The notes under the pieces are model-generated. The model did not search any database, was not told the DNA's origin, and worked only from the letters and a program-made list of their open reading frames with translations. Shown piece by piece: positions 16,870 through 25,556 of a DNA stretch of 64,000 nucleotides. Numbering within the stretch: position 1 is the first letter of the stretch; each line of letters opens with the position of its first letter. Origin of the DNA: Mucilaginibacter agri (GTDB lineage Bacteria > Bacteroidota > Bacteroidia > Sphingobacteriales > Sphingobacteriaceae); NCBI RefSeq assembly GCF_009928685.1, contig NZ_WWEO01000045.1:992001-1056000 (forward strand), in the 5' to 3' direction. The position numbers and the translations under genes were made by a program.

Positions 16870-17586
16870 ATGTCAAAATACCCCGAGTCGATGCCGCATG
16901 GCGAAATTAGCGAAGTGCTTCCGGATGTTTTTTTTGTAGCCGGTACAATGCGAAATGAATTCTTTGGATCTATGTGGCAGTTTAGCCGTAACATGACCAT
17001 TGTAAGGGAAAACGGGAATTTAACCATACTGAATTCTGTTCGATTAAATGATGAGGGGTTAGCCGCTCTTGATAGCTTGGGCAAGGTGGTAAATGTGGTA
17101 AGGCTGGGTGACATGCACGGCATGGATGATCCTTTCTATGTTGATCGTTATAATGCCACCTTTTGGGCATTACCAGGCATGAAAACCCAGGAAGGGCTAA
17201 AAGTAAATAAAGAATTGATAGAGGGTGGTGAAATGCCGTTTGATGGCTGTACTTTGTTTGAATTTAAGACCGTTAAACGCCCTGAATGTATTTTACGCCT
17301 TGACCGCGACGGAGGAATTTTGATAGCTTGCGATTCTTTACAAAACTGGGTGGAGCCTGATGAATTCTTTGAAGACGAGACTATTGCTAAGATGCAAGGA
17401 ATGGACTTTTTCAAAACAGCAAACCTTGGTCCGGCGTGGATGCACGAGAGCCAGCCTTTGGCAAGCGATTTTCTCCGATTAAAAGATGTAGCCTTCGAAC
17501 ACGCCCTATGCGGGCATGGGTACCCGCTTATAAACAATGCGCAAACCCAATTTCATAAGACGTTTAACGATATTTTTAATATCTGA
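16870..17586 (+). CDS. Metallo-beta-lactamase-fold-like protein (DUF4336-like), degenerate metal site
   Basis: The 238-aa protein reads like a member of the DUF4336/MBL-fold group: an RNMTIVRENGNLTILNSVRL start, an ALDSLGKVVNVV helix-strand and a RLGDMHGMDDPFY loop where catalytic MBL enzymes carry HxHxDH. Only part of that motif is recognisable, so hydrolase activity is doubtful. Further features are LIACDSLQNW and a late HALCGHGYPL segment. Its stop is 3 bp from the GTG of the giant kinase-cyclase gene, so the two are almost certainly cotranscribed. My family call is moderate; it was made by motif memory only. Confidence 0.62.
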   Translation: MSKYPESMPHGEISEVLPDVFFVAGTMRNEFFGSMWQFSRNMTIVRENGNLTILNSVRLNDEGLAALDSLGKVVNVVRLGDMHGMDDPFYVDRYNATFWALPGMKTQEGLKVNKELIEGGEMPFDGCTLFEFKTVKRPECILRLDRDGGILIACDSLQNWVEPDEFFEDETIAKMQGMDFFKTANLGPAWMHESQPLASDFLRLKDVAFEHALCGHGYPLINNAQTQFHKTFNDIFNI

Positions 17587-17589
17587 TAT

Positions 17590-20500
17590 GTGGAAACCAA
17601 TCGCGAAAGCAGGATAACGCAAATTATTCCGGGATATTTGTTACTGGAAAAACTATCTGACTCCAATAAGCATACGGTATACCGAGCAATAAGAGAAACA
17701 GATGGACAGGAAATGGTTGTTAAAACCCTGATCGATAAATATCCTCAGAAAGAAGATATTGCCAGTATCAGAAGAGAATATCAGATTCTAAGTAAAATTC
17801 AGTTTACAGGAATAATTAAGACAGATTCTCTGGTTGCATGTGGACAAGGCAATTGGGGAATTGTTATGGAAAAATTTGGCATTCCGCTGGATGAGTACCT
17901 TACTGGTTTTGATAATGCAACATTGTCGTTAAAACAGTTTCTGCCAATTGCCATTAAGCTGGTAAGCATTTTAGGAATGCTTCATGAGAAAAAAATTATC
18001 CATAACGACATTTCGCCGGCAAATATCCTGATCGATGCGGATACCGGGGACTTACGCCTCATCGATTTTAGCTCGTCCACAGAACTTTCAAGAGAATCTC
18101 AGGATATCAAATCAGCACGACGAATACAAGCCGCACTTCCTTATATGTCGCCCGAGCAAACCGGCCGTATGAATCGTGATATCGATTATCGTACAGATTA
18201 TTACGCGCTCGGGATCACGTTTTATCAGATGCTAACCGGTCAGTTTCCATTTAACGCAAACGACGCGCTGGAATGGGTCCATTGCCATATTAGCAAACAG
18301 CCAATGCCCCCCAACAAGTTAAACAAAGCCATACCAGAAATAGTATCTGACATTATCTTAAAGTTAATTTCCAAAAATGCTGAAAACCGCTATCAAAGTA
18401 GCTACGGGCTTGTAGTGGATCTCGAAAAATGCCGCGATCAGCTTACAGAAGGCTTGCACGATTTTAGCTTTGAGTTGGGAGAATCAGATGTGTCCCCCCG
18501 ATTCCAAATTCCGCAAAAACTATATGGACGACCTAAAGAGATCGAGAGACTCGAACTATTCTTCGATAATGCATCGCTGGGTTCCGTAGAGTTTTGCCTG
18601 GTATCCGGTCACTCAGGTGTGGGAAAGTCGGTTTTGGTTCACGAACTGGGCAAATCAATTGCAAAAAAAAGGGGCTACCTTATCCACGGAAAGTTTGAAC
18701 AATTCAAGCAAAATATAGCTTACGTTGCCTTAGCGCGCGCTTTCAGCAATCTCATCTTCGAGTTATTAGCCGAGCCCAAACAAAGCCTCGATAATTGGAG
18801 TATCGAAATAAAAGAAGCCTTAGGTACCAATGCCCAACTTATTATTGATCTGATACCAGAACTGGAATTAATTATTGGAGAACAACCTTCCGTACCTGAA
18901 CTCACCCCAGCTGAGGCGCAAAACCGGTTCTTAATGCTATTCATCAATTTCGTGAAGATTTTTGCGAGGGAAAATCATCCTTTGGTGATCTTTATGGACG
19001 ATGTACAATGGGCAGACATCCCTACTTTAAATCTTATTCACCGGCTGGTTACAACAGAGGGGTTAGGATATTTACTAATGATCTGTGCTTATCGTGATAA
19101 TGCTGTAGATGCCACACATCCATTAATGCTAACGCTAGGAGAAATTCAAGGCAAACGCTTTGTAGAGAATTTGCATCTGGACTCGTTAAATCTGGATGCT
19201 GTTAATCAAATAGTAACAGACTCATTGCTTAGAGATGAACCGTGTTCAAAGCAATTGAGCCAGGTAATATTCGAAAAAACAGCGGGCAATCCGTTTTTCA
19301 CAATTGAACTGTTGAAAAACTTAACGGACAGAGAAATAATTTATTTTAATTCGGCTAATCGTAAATGGGATTGGGATATAGAGAATATAAAAGCTGTTGA
19401 AAACAGTGATAACGTAATAGATTTTTTGGTAGCAAAGCAATATCGCCTAAATAAAGCTACTCAGGAAGTACTACAACTCGCTGCATGCATCGGGGCAACA
19501 TTTGATCTTAAAACACTATCAATCATCAACGAAAGTACCCCGGAAGAGACGGCTGCAGATTTGACTGACGCGCTTCAATCAAACATGATAATTCCGTTAA
19601 ATGAGAGCTATAAATTTGTAGGTTTAGATACCGCCTTTGAAAGCGTTCCGAATATAGTTAGCGACGAAAAAAAAACGGATGGACTGAACCCAACCTACAG
19701 GTTTCAGCACGACAGAGTTCAACAAGCCGCTTATTCCTTGATTCCCTCCGAAAAAGGGCAGCATCTACATCTTTCTATAGGACGCTTGATTCTCAGCCAT
19801 ACTGGCGCAGCGGAACTTGATGATGTATTGATGGAAGTAATAGGCCATTTAAGCAAGGGGCGTGCTTTGATTACTGATGAGGTAGAAAGAAGAGAATTTG
19901 CTCAGTTAAGTTTGATGGCCGGCAAAAAAGCAAAGCAGTCATCAGCCTATCAGTCGGCTCTTGATTTGCTAAAGGTGGGATATGAAATGCTGAATGACGA
20001 TGCATGGCAAAATGCCTATGACCTTATCTGGAAACTTAGCGAAGAGATTCAACATTGCTTTTATTTAACCGCGGACTGGAATGAGGCCGATAACTGGACT
20101 GAAAGCATGTTGAAGCATGCAAAAACGCCAATAGAAAAGGGCCTTGTCTTATCAGCAAGAGCGCGCCAGTACGGAACGATTGGGAAAATGCGGGAATCAA
20201 TTCAGGCGGCATGTGAGGGACTTTCTGTTCTGGGATTTGATTTTTTACAATCCCCCACCGCCGAAGATGTATCCAACGAAGTTCGGCTTGTTTCTGAAAA
20301 CCTGAAGGGACGTAAAATTGCCGATCTTATCAACAACCCACCTATGGTTGATCCTAAGGCAAAAATAGCCAGTCAACTGCTTATGGAAGTATTCCCAGCT
20401 GCATTTTTATCTGCAAGCGGCGAAATGTTCCCCTACCTGGTGTTAAAATCGGTAAACATTGCCTTTGTTTATGGTAACAGTCCGGAAACAGCGTTTGCGT

Positions 20501-22998
20501 ATACAGCCTACGGAATGCTACTCTGTGGCTTTTATGACAATACTGCGCTAGGATATGAGTATGGTAAACTCGGTGTCAGTATTCTGGAAATTTTTGAAGA
20601 CATAGCTCTCAAATCCAGGATAATTTACGTTTATACGATGTTTATCCACCACTGGTCGAATCATTGGTCTACCATGACACCTTGGTTTCGCAAAGCAATC
20701 GAAGCAGGGTATCAGTCGGGCGATCTTTTGTATTTGGCGTACAGCGCGCAGGATTGTATTATCTGGGATCCGCAACTCGATCTTGAAACTGCTTCGGCTG
20801 AACAACGCAAATTGCTCAAAATTGTAAAAGAGTGCGAGTACCAGGATTCTTATGATTCGGGTACTTTGTTTTTACAGATGCAATTAAATTTTCAGGGATT
20901 AACTGAAAGCAAATACTCCCTTACGGACGACATTTTCGACGAAACAGAATGCGTTCAAGGAATGCTCCAACGGCATTTCATGACAGGTATCGCAAACTTC
21001 CATATTTATAAGGCCGAGATCCACTTTTTTTATGATGATGCAGCTGGTGCATTGTACCACATTCAGGAACAGGAGAAATTAACACTGTCGGTAATGTCGT
21101 TGCCGCAGGGTGTGCGTTTTCACCATATATCTTTTCTGGTGTATGCAGCACTACTTCCCAACTCAGCGAAGAAAGAGCAACAAGTGATGCTTGGCAAGAT
21201 GAATGTAAACCTTGCAAAAATCACCAAATGGTCAAAGCAGTGCCCCGAAAACTTCGAACATCTGCGCTTGCTTATGGAAGCAGAACTCTCGAATTTTTTA
21301 AGTAATGGTACTGCCGAGACCCTGTCGCTTTACGAACAAGCTATAAACGCAGCCAAAGCAAGTAAATTCACGCGGGATGAGGCCATGGCAAATGAATTGG
21401 CGGCCAAATACCTGGCGCGTATAGGATTCATCAAAGCCACCGAAGGATATTTGCAAGCCTCGCGTTATTTATACTACCGTTGGGGGGCCTACCGAAAAGT
21501 GGAAGAAATGGACAATAGCTATCCTATGCTTTCGGGTTCGACGAACTACGTGAAGTATCCGCTACCGCACTTGCAAAAAACAGAGCAGGCTTCCCGTAAA
21601 CGTAATACCGATACATTTGATTCCGGCTTGCTGGATATGAGTTCTGTTTTCAAGGCCTCTGGAATGATTTCGGGAGAGCTTGTGTTGGATAAACTTTTGA
21701 AAGCTACCTTACAGATTCTGACAGAGAATGCGGGAGCGCAGAAAGGATATTTGTTTGGGGATAACGAAGGCCGGATTGTTATTTTGGGCCGGGATCAAGA
21801 CCCACATGAAAACTTACCAGGGGAAGAATCTTCGGCTTTACCTCTTTCACTCGTGAATACCGCCCTACGAACAGGTGAAGCAATCGTTATAGATAACGCA
21901 TCAGAGATAAATCCCTTTTCTTCCGACCCCTACATAACTAGGGAAAGGCCTCTCTCTATTATGTGTGTTCCGTTACCATTGCATAACCAATGGAAAGCAG
22001 CGGTATATCTGGAAAACAACTTAACACATGGCGCTTTTACTGAAGACCGGGTACAGATCATCAAATTACTTGCAGGCCAGGCAGCCATTTCAATTGCTAA
22101 TGCCAGAATATATGAAGACCAGGAAAAACTATTGAAGGCACAGCGGCGCTTTGTACCCATCCAATTTCTTAAGAACTTGGGGCATAATGATATTGCAAAA
22201 GTAGAGTTGGGCGAATGCGTTACCATGGAAATGAGCGTATTATTTTCGGATATACGGGAGTTTACCCCTCTGGTAGAGTTGCTATCACCCCGGGAAGTAA
22301 TTGAATTACTCAATCAATATTATAGTATGCTGGGGGTGCCTATCTCCGAATCGGGGGGCTTTATTGATTCGTACGCGGGCGACGAAATTATGGCTTTGTT
22401 CGCTGTATCAGCCCAACGTGCCGTTGAGGCAGGGATAAAAATGACCCATGCGCTAAGGGGCTTTAACCGGGATCGCGCGTTGAAAGCACAACCACCTTTA
22501 AAGATGGGGATTGGAATGAACACAGGCCCGCTGGTGCTTGGAACCATGGGTGGGATAGATCGGATGCAATGCTCGGTACTGGGAGATACCGTAAACCTTG
22601 CCTCAAGGATAGAGCACCTTAACCGTGTGTATGATTCGCAATTTCTGATTGGCGAAAGCACTTATTTGTCTTTGTCTAACCCCGCTGCACTTTCCATCAG
22701 GATGGTGGATTACGTGGCTGTAAAAGGAAAAGCCATCGCTATTAAGCTATACGAAGTACTGGACTGCGAAGAAGATGAGCGCCGCGCTGCGAAAGAAGCT
22801 ACCAGGCACGTATTATCTGGGGGAATGGATGCTTACTTCAATCGGGATTTTTCGACAGCGCTAACAATTTTCACCGAGGCATCGGAGCTCGATCCAAAGG
22901 ATCCCGTATTATCCATGTTTGCTTCCAGATGTAAACGCAATCTAGCAAATTCAATCCCCGAAGAATGGCAAGGTTACGAGACGCTGGTTAATAAATAA
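17590..22998 (+). CDS. Hybrid Ser/Thr kinase - AAA ATPase - GAF - class III nucleotidyl cyclase
   Basis: This 1802-aa protein starts at GTG, 3 bp after the previous gene. In order: a protein kinase domain (residues ~10-280; Lys of VVKTL near 45, catalytic loop HNDISPANIL at 138-147, LIDFSSS around 159 in place of DFG); an AAA_16/MalT-like ATPase (Walker A GHSGVGKS with Lys346, Walker B VIFMDDVQWAD with Asp470); a long helical, probably TPR-like region (~750-1330); a GAF domain (~1365-1510); and a class III cyclase domain (~1550-1740) with metal Asp1554 (LFSDIREFT) and Asp1598 (AGDEIMALF), transition-state Asn1669 and Arg1673. The residues that normally choose the purine are Ser1594 and Ser1662. 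A short helical tail follows. No membrane segments are seen. It sits between glutathione-related genes and probably senses a cytoplasmic signal. Confidence 0.93.
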   Translation: METNRESRITQIIPGYLLLEKLSDSNKHTVYRAIRETDGQEMVVKTLIDKYPQKEDIASIRREYQILSKIQFTGIIKTDSLVACGQGNWGIVMEKFGIPLDEYLTGFDNATLSLKQFLPIAIKLVSILGMLHEKKIIHNDISPANILIDADTGDLRLIDFSSSTELSRESQDIKSARRIQAALPYMSPEQTGRMNRDIDYRTDYYALGITFYQMLTGQFPFNANDALEWVHCHISKQPMPPNKLNKAIPEIVSDIILKLISKNAENRYQSSYGLVVDLEKCRDQLTEGLHDFSFELGESDVSPRFQIPQKLYGRPKEIERLELFFDNASLGSVEFCLVSGHSGVGKSVLVHELGKSIAKKRGYLIHGKFEQFKQNIAYVALARAFSNLIFELLAEPKQSLDNWSIEIKEALGTNAQLIIDLIPELELIIGEQPSVPELTPAEAQNRFLMLFINFVKIFARENHPLVIFMDDVQWADIPTLNLIHRLVTTEGLGYLLMICAYRDNAVDATHPLMLTLGEIQGKRFVENLHLDSLNLDAVNQIVTDSLLRDEPCSKQLSQVIFEKTAGNPFFTIELLKNLTDREIIYFNSANRKWDWDIENIKAVENSDNVIDFLVAKQYRLNKATQEVLQLAACIGATFDLKTLSIINESTPEETAADLTDALQSNMIIPLNESYKFVGLDTAFESVPNIVSDEKKTDGLNPTYRFQHDRVQQAAYSLIPSEKGQHLHLSIGRLILSHTGAAELDDVLMEVIGHLSKGRALITDEVERREFAQLSLMAGKKAKQSSAYQSALDLLKVGYEMLNDDAWQNAYDLIWKLSEEIQHCFYLTADWNEADNWTESMLKHAKTPIEKGLVLSARARQYGTIGKMRESIQAACEGLSVLGFDFLQSPTAEDVSNEVRLVSENLKGRKIADLINNPPMVDPKAKIASQLLMEVFPAAFLSASGEMFPYLVLKSVNIAFVYGNSPETAFAYTAYGMLLCGFYDNTALGYEYGKLGVSILEIFEDIALKSRIIYVYTMFIHHWSNHWSTMTPWFRKAIEAGYQSGDLLYLAYSAQDCIIWDPQLDLETASAEQRKLLKIVKECEYQDSYDSGTLFLQMQLNFQGLTESKYSLTDDIFDETECVQGMLQRHFMTGIANFHIYKAEIHFFYDDAAGALYHIQEQEKLTLSVMSLPQGVRFHHISFLVYAALLPNSAKKEQQVMLGKMNVNLAKITKWSKQCPENFEHLRLLMEAELSNFLSNGTAETLSLYEQAINAAKASKFTRDEAMANELAAKYLARIGFIKATEGYLQASRYLYYRWGAYRKVEEMDNSYPMLSGSTNYVKYPLPHLQKTEQASRKRNTDTFDSGLLDMSSVFKASGMISGELVLDKLLKATLQILTENAGAQKGYLFGDNEGRIVILGRDQDPHENLPGEESSALPLSLVNTALRTGEAIVIDNASEINPFSSDPYITRERPLSIMCVPLPLHNQWKAAVYLENNLTHGAFTEDRVQIIKLLAGQAAISIANARIYEDQEKLLKAQRRFVPIQFLKNLGHNDIAKVELGECVTMEMSVLFSDIREFTPLVELLSPREVIELLNQYYSMLGVPISESGGFIDSYAGDEIMALFAVSAQRAVEAGIKMTHALRGFNRDRALKAQPPLKMGIGMNTGPLVLGTMGGIDRMQCSVLGDTVNLASRIEHLNRVYDSQFLIGESTYLSLSNPAALSIRMVDYVAVKGKAIAIKLYEVLDCEEDERRAAKEATRHVLSGGMDAYFNRDFSTALTIFTEASELDPKDPVLSMFASRCKRNLANSIPEEWQGYETLVNK

Positions 22999-23037
22999 AG
23001 AACAACATACGATCGTAAAACTCATGGGAAAAATTTT

Positions 23038-24021
23038 ATGAAGCAGGTACGAATAGGCATTGTAATGGATCCCATTAGTTCCATTAATTTCCAAAAGGAT
23101 ACTACTCTGGTATTTATGCTCGAGGCCCAGTCAAGAGGCTGGCAAATTGAGTATATGGAGTTGGCCGATCTCTGCTTGCATAACGGACGGGCTGAAGCCC
23201 GGATGCGTAAGTTAAAGGTTTTCGAAGATCCAAATAATTGGTTTGAATTTGTTGGCGAATCGAGTGGCGCACTTGGAGACCTTGATCTGATTCTGATGAG
23301 GAAAGACCCTCCTTTTGACATCGAATATATTATGGCTACTTATATACTCGAGAAAGCAGAGATTGAAGGCGCATTAGTATTTAACAAGCCACAGGCATTG
23401 CGGGATGTAAATGAAAAAGTTTTTACTTCGTGGTTTCCCCAATGCTGCCCGCCATCCATTCTAACGCGCTCTAAAAATGCCATTAAAAAGTTCCTGGATG
23501 CGCATGGCAAAATCGTTATAAAACCAACAAATAAAATGGGTGGGCAATCCATTTTTGTGATTACAAAAGGCGACCCAAACACCAATGTAATTATAGAGGA
23601 AATGACACAGTCGGAGACCAGGTTTATCCAGGCCCAGGCTTATATCCCCGAGATTGAAACCGTGGGGGATAAACGTATATTGTTAATTAACGGCATCCCC
23701 ATAGACCACGGCATCGCCAGGATACCTAACAGTGACGATCACCGTGGAAACCTGGCAGCGGGTGCCCGTGCAAGGGGTTTTAGCTTAACCGACAGAGATC
23801 TTTGGATATGTAGTCAGATTGGCCCTACACTTAGAGAAAGAGGACTCTTGTTTGTCGGCATCGACGTTATTGGCGATTATCTCACCGAAATTAACGTAAC
23901 CAGCCCGACCTGCGTGCGCGAGATTGACAAATTTTTTGACACCAATATCTCATCATTATTATTCGATAAGCTGAGTGACTTGGTTGAAGAGAGAAGTATG
24001 ACTAAGGTAAAAATCGGCTGA
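23038..24021 (+). CDS. gshB: Glutathione synthetase (ATP-grasp)
   Basis: The 327-aa protein closely matches the proteobacterial GshB pattern from end to end: GIVMDPISSINFQKDTT, DLILMRKDPPFDIEY, VFNKPQALRDVNEK, KPTNKMGGQSIF (ATP-grasp lysine and glycine loop), GNLAAGARARGF and FVGIDVIGDYLTEINVTSP. It joins gamma-glutamylcysteine and glycine using ATP in the cytoplasm. The ATG is 39 bp after the kinase-cyclase stop, and the glutamate-cysteine ligase gene starts 4 bp after its own stop, giving both steps of glutathione synthesis in one transcript. Glutathione is uncommon in Bacteroidota, so lateral acquisition is plausible. Confidence 0.95.
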   Translation: MKQVRIGIVMDPISSINFQKDTTLVFMLEAQSRGWQIEYMELADLCLHNGRAEARMRKLKVFEDPNNWFEFVGESSGALGDLDLILMRKDPPFDIEYIMATYILEKAEIEGALVFNKPQALRDVNEKVFTSWFPQCCPPSILTRSKNAIKKFLDAHGKIVIKPTNKMGGQSIFVITKGDPNTNVIIEEMTQSETRFIQAQAYIPEIETVGDKRILLINGIPIDHGIARIPNSDDHRGNLAAGARARGFSLTDRDLWICSQIGPTLRERGLLFVGIDVIGDYLTEINVTSPTCVREIDKFFDTNISSLLFDKLSDLVEERSMTKVKIG

Positions 24022-24025
24022 GAGT

Positions 24026-25414
24026 ATGCAACCCAAACCACTCACCCGGGAAGACTGCCGAAACTATATTGAACAACACTTATTTGAGCCGGTTGGAGCC
24101 AGCCACACGGGTGAATCGGTAGGCCAACCCGGACACATTGGCTTGGAGCTGGAAGCTATCCCGTACCGAATTAACGCACAAAAAGGTGTAGAAACAGTAA
24201 TGCACAGCGGAGGCGAAGGCTCCTTGCTAGATTCACTCATCCATGCTTCGGAGAATTGTGGAGGTGTTGTCAGATATTTAGATCAGATTATCCAGGGTGA
24301 GCAGCAACGCCTGGTTGGCGCTATTGAATTCCCCGATGGCAGCAAATTTCAGTTTGAACCTGGAGGCCAGATAGAAATAGCCACGGCTCCATGTGATAGT
24401 TTGGGAAAAGTCTTTACTCAACTCAACGCCAAACAGCAAATTTTAAAACTGCTGACAGAACAACATGGCATTCATTTCGGGTATTTTGGCACAAATCCAT
24501 GGTTTAACGTGCAAGAGATCGGCCTCCAAATAAACAAGCCAAGATTCCGTGCTCTGGCTGCTTATTTCGATGGCATTAACGCCTTCGGCAGGCAGATGAT
24601 GTTGCAAACGTGTTCTTTGCAAGTAAATCTGGATTTAGGTAAGGGCGAGGATACCCGATTAAAACGAATAATGGCATCGAATCTTTTAGCTCCATTTGCT
24701 GCGGCGCTTTTTGCAAACTCACCAATTACAGCAGGGAGAGTAAACGGCTATAAATCGTACAGAAGCCACATTTGGCAACAACTTGATAACTCCCGAACCG
24801 GCCTTCTACCGATAGACAGACTTTCAAAAAGACTTAATAAAAAAGAGTTCGTGGACTCATATCTGGATTTCGCGCTCAAAGCCCCGATTATTTATATAGA
24901 AAATTTTGGTGACGAGGTGTTCCCTTCAAATATTACCTTAGCACATTGGCTAGTTCATCCAATTAAAGGAATATCTCCAACCTTAACTCACCTTGAAAAC
25001 CACCTTTCCCTCTTGTTCCCCGAAGTGCGCTTTAAAGGCTATCTCGAATTACGTTCTGCAGACGCACCTCCTCCTGATTGGCAAATGATTCCAGCCTTGT
25101 TTTACGCCGGATTACTCTATTCTCCTCCACAGTTGGATAAAACACTGGATTTGCTTTTACCCTATGCATCCCAATTATCCAAATTACGCAAGAGTGCAAC
25201 ACAGGGCATGGAGTCGGAGGAAATTTTCATTATTTCAAAAAGCCTTATACGTCTCGCTATCGACGGCTTATCGAATTTGCCTTCATCATTTAAAAGTGAA
25301 AATAATACCAAAGAACTAATCGCTTTTTTCGAGGAATTTACATTAAAGAGAAAATCTTTTGCAGATAAACAACTTAACATATTTTCTACGGATAAATTAT
25401 TAATTTTCAATTAA
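24026..25414 (+). CDS. gshA: Glutamate-cysteine ligase, GCS2-type
   Basis: The 462-aa protein shows GCS2-family features: HIGLELEAIPYR (glutamate/ATP-binding Glu residues) near residue 38, the FEPGGQIEIATAP strand, MLQTCSLQVNLDLG, NSPITAGRVNGYKSYRSHIW and EVRFKGYLELRSADAPP. This is the plant/alphaproteobacterial-EgtA class rather than the E. coli GshA class. It would make gamma-glutamylcysteine from glutamate and cysteine. It starts 4 bp after gshB, so translation is coupled or nearly so. Given the gshB partner, glutathione is a more likely product than ergothioneine, for which no egt genes are seen here. Confidence 0.88.
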   Translation: MQPKPLTREDCRNYIEQHLFEPVGASHTGESVGQPGHIGLELEAIPYRINAQKGVETVMHSGGEGSLLDSLIHASENCGGVVRYLDQIIQGEQQRLVGAIEFPDGSKFQFEPGGQIEIATAPCDSLGKVFTQLNAKQQILKLLTEQHGIHFGYFGTNPWFNVQEIGLQINKPRFRALAAYFDGINAFGRQMMLQTCSLQVNLDLGKGEDTRLKRIMASNLLAPFAAALFANSPITAGRVNGYKSYRSHIWQQLDNSRTGLLPIDRLSKRLNKKEFVDSYLDFALKAPIIYIENFGDEVFPSNITLAHWLVHPIKGISPTLTHLENHLSLLFPEVRFKGYLELRSADAPPPDWQMIPALFYAGLLYSPPQLDKTLDLLLPYASQLSKLRKSATQGMESEEIFIISKSLIRLAIDGLSNLPSSFKSENNTKELIAFFEEFTLKRKSFADKQLNIFSTDKLLIFN

Positions 25415-25556
25415 ATAAATGTAGATTTAACCTGATGTAAATCTAATCACGGCCACAACTAACCGCAAGGCTAAGGTGTACGCTGCGTCAAAACCTGAAG
25501 TAGAAGTTTTTTTATTTTTTCTTATTTCTGATAACAAAAATGTAAACCACTCAACC

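Noticed and set aside
24026..25414. GCS2 protein as EgtA for ergothioneine
   Set aside because: Its immediate partner is a canonical GshB and no EgtB, EgtC, EgtD or EgtE-like gene is present.
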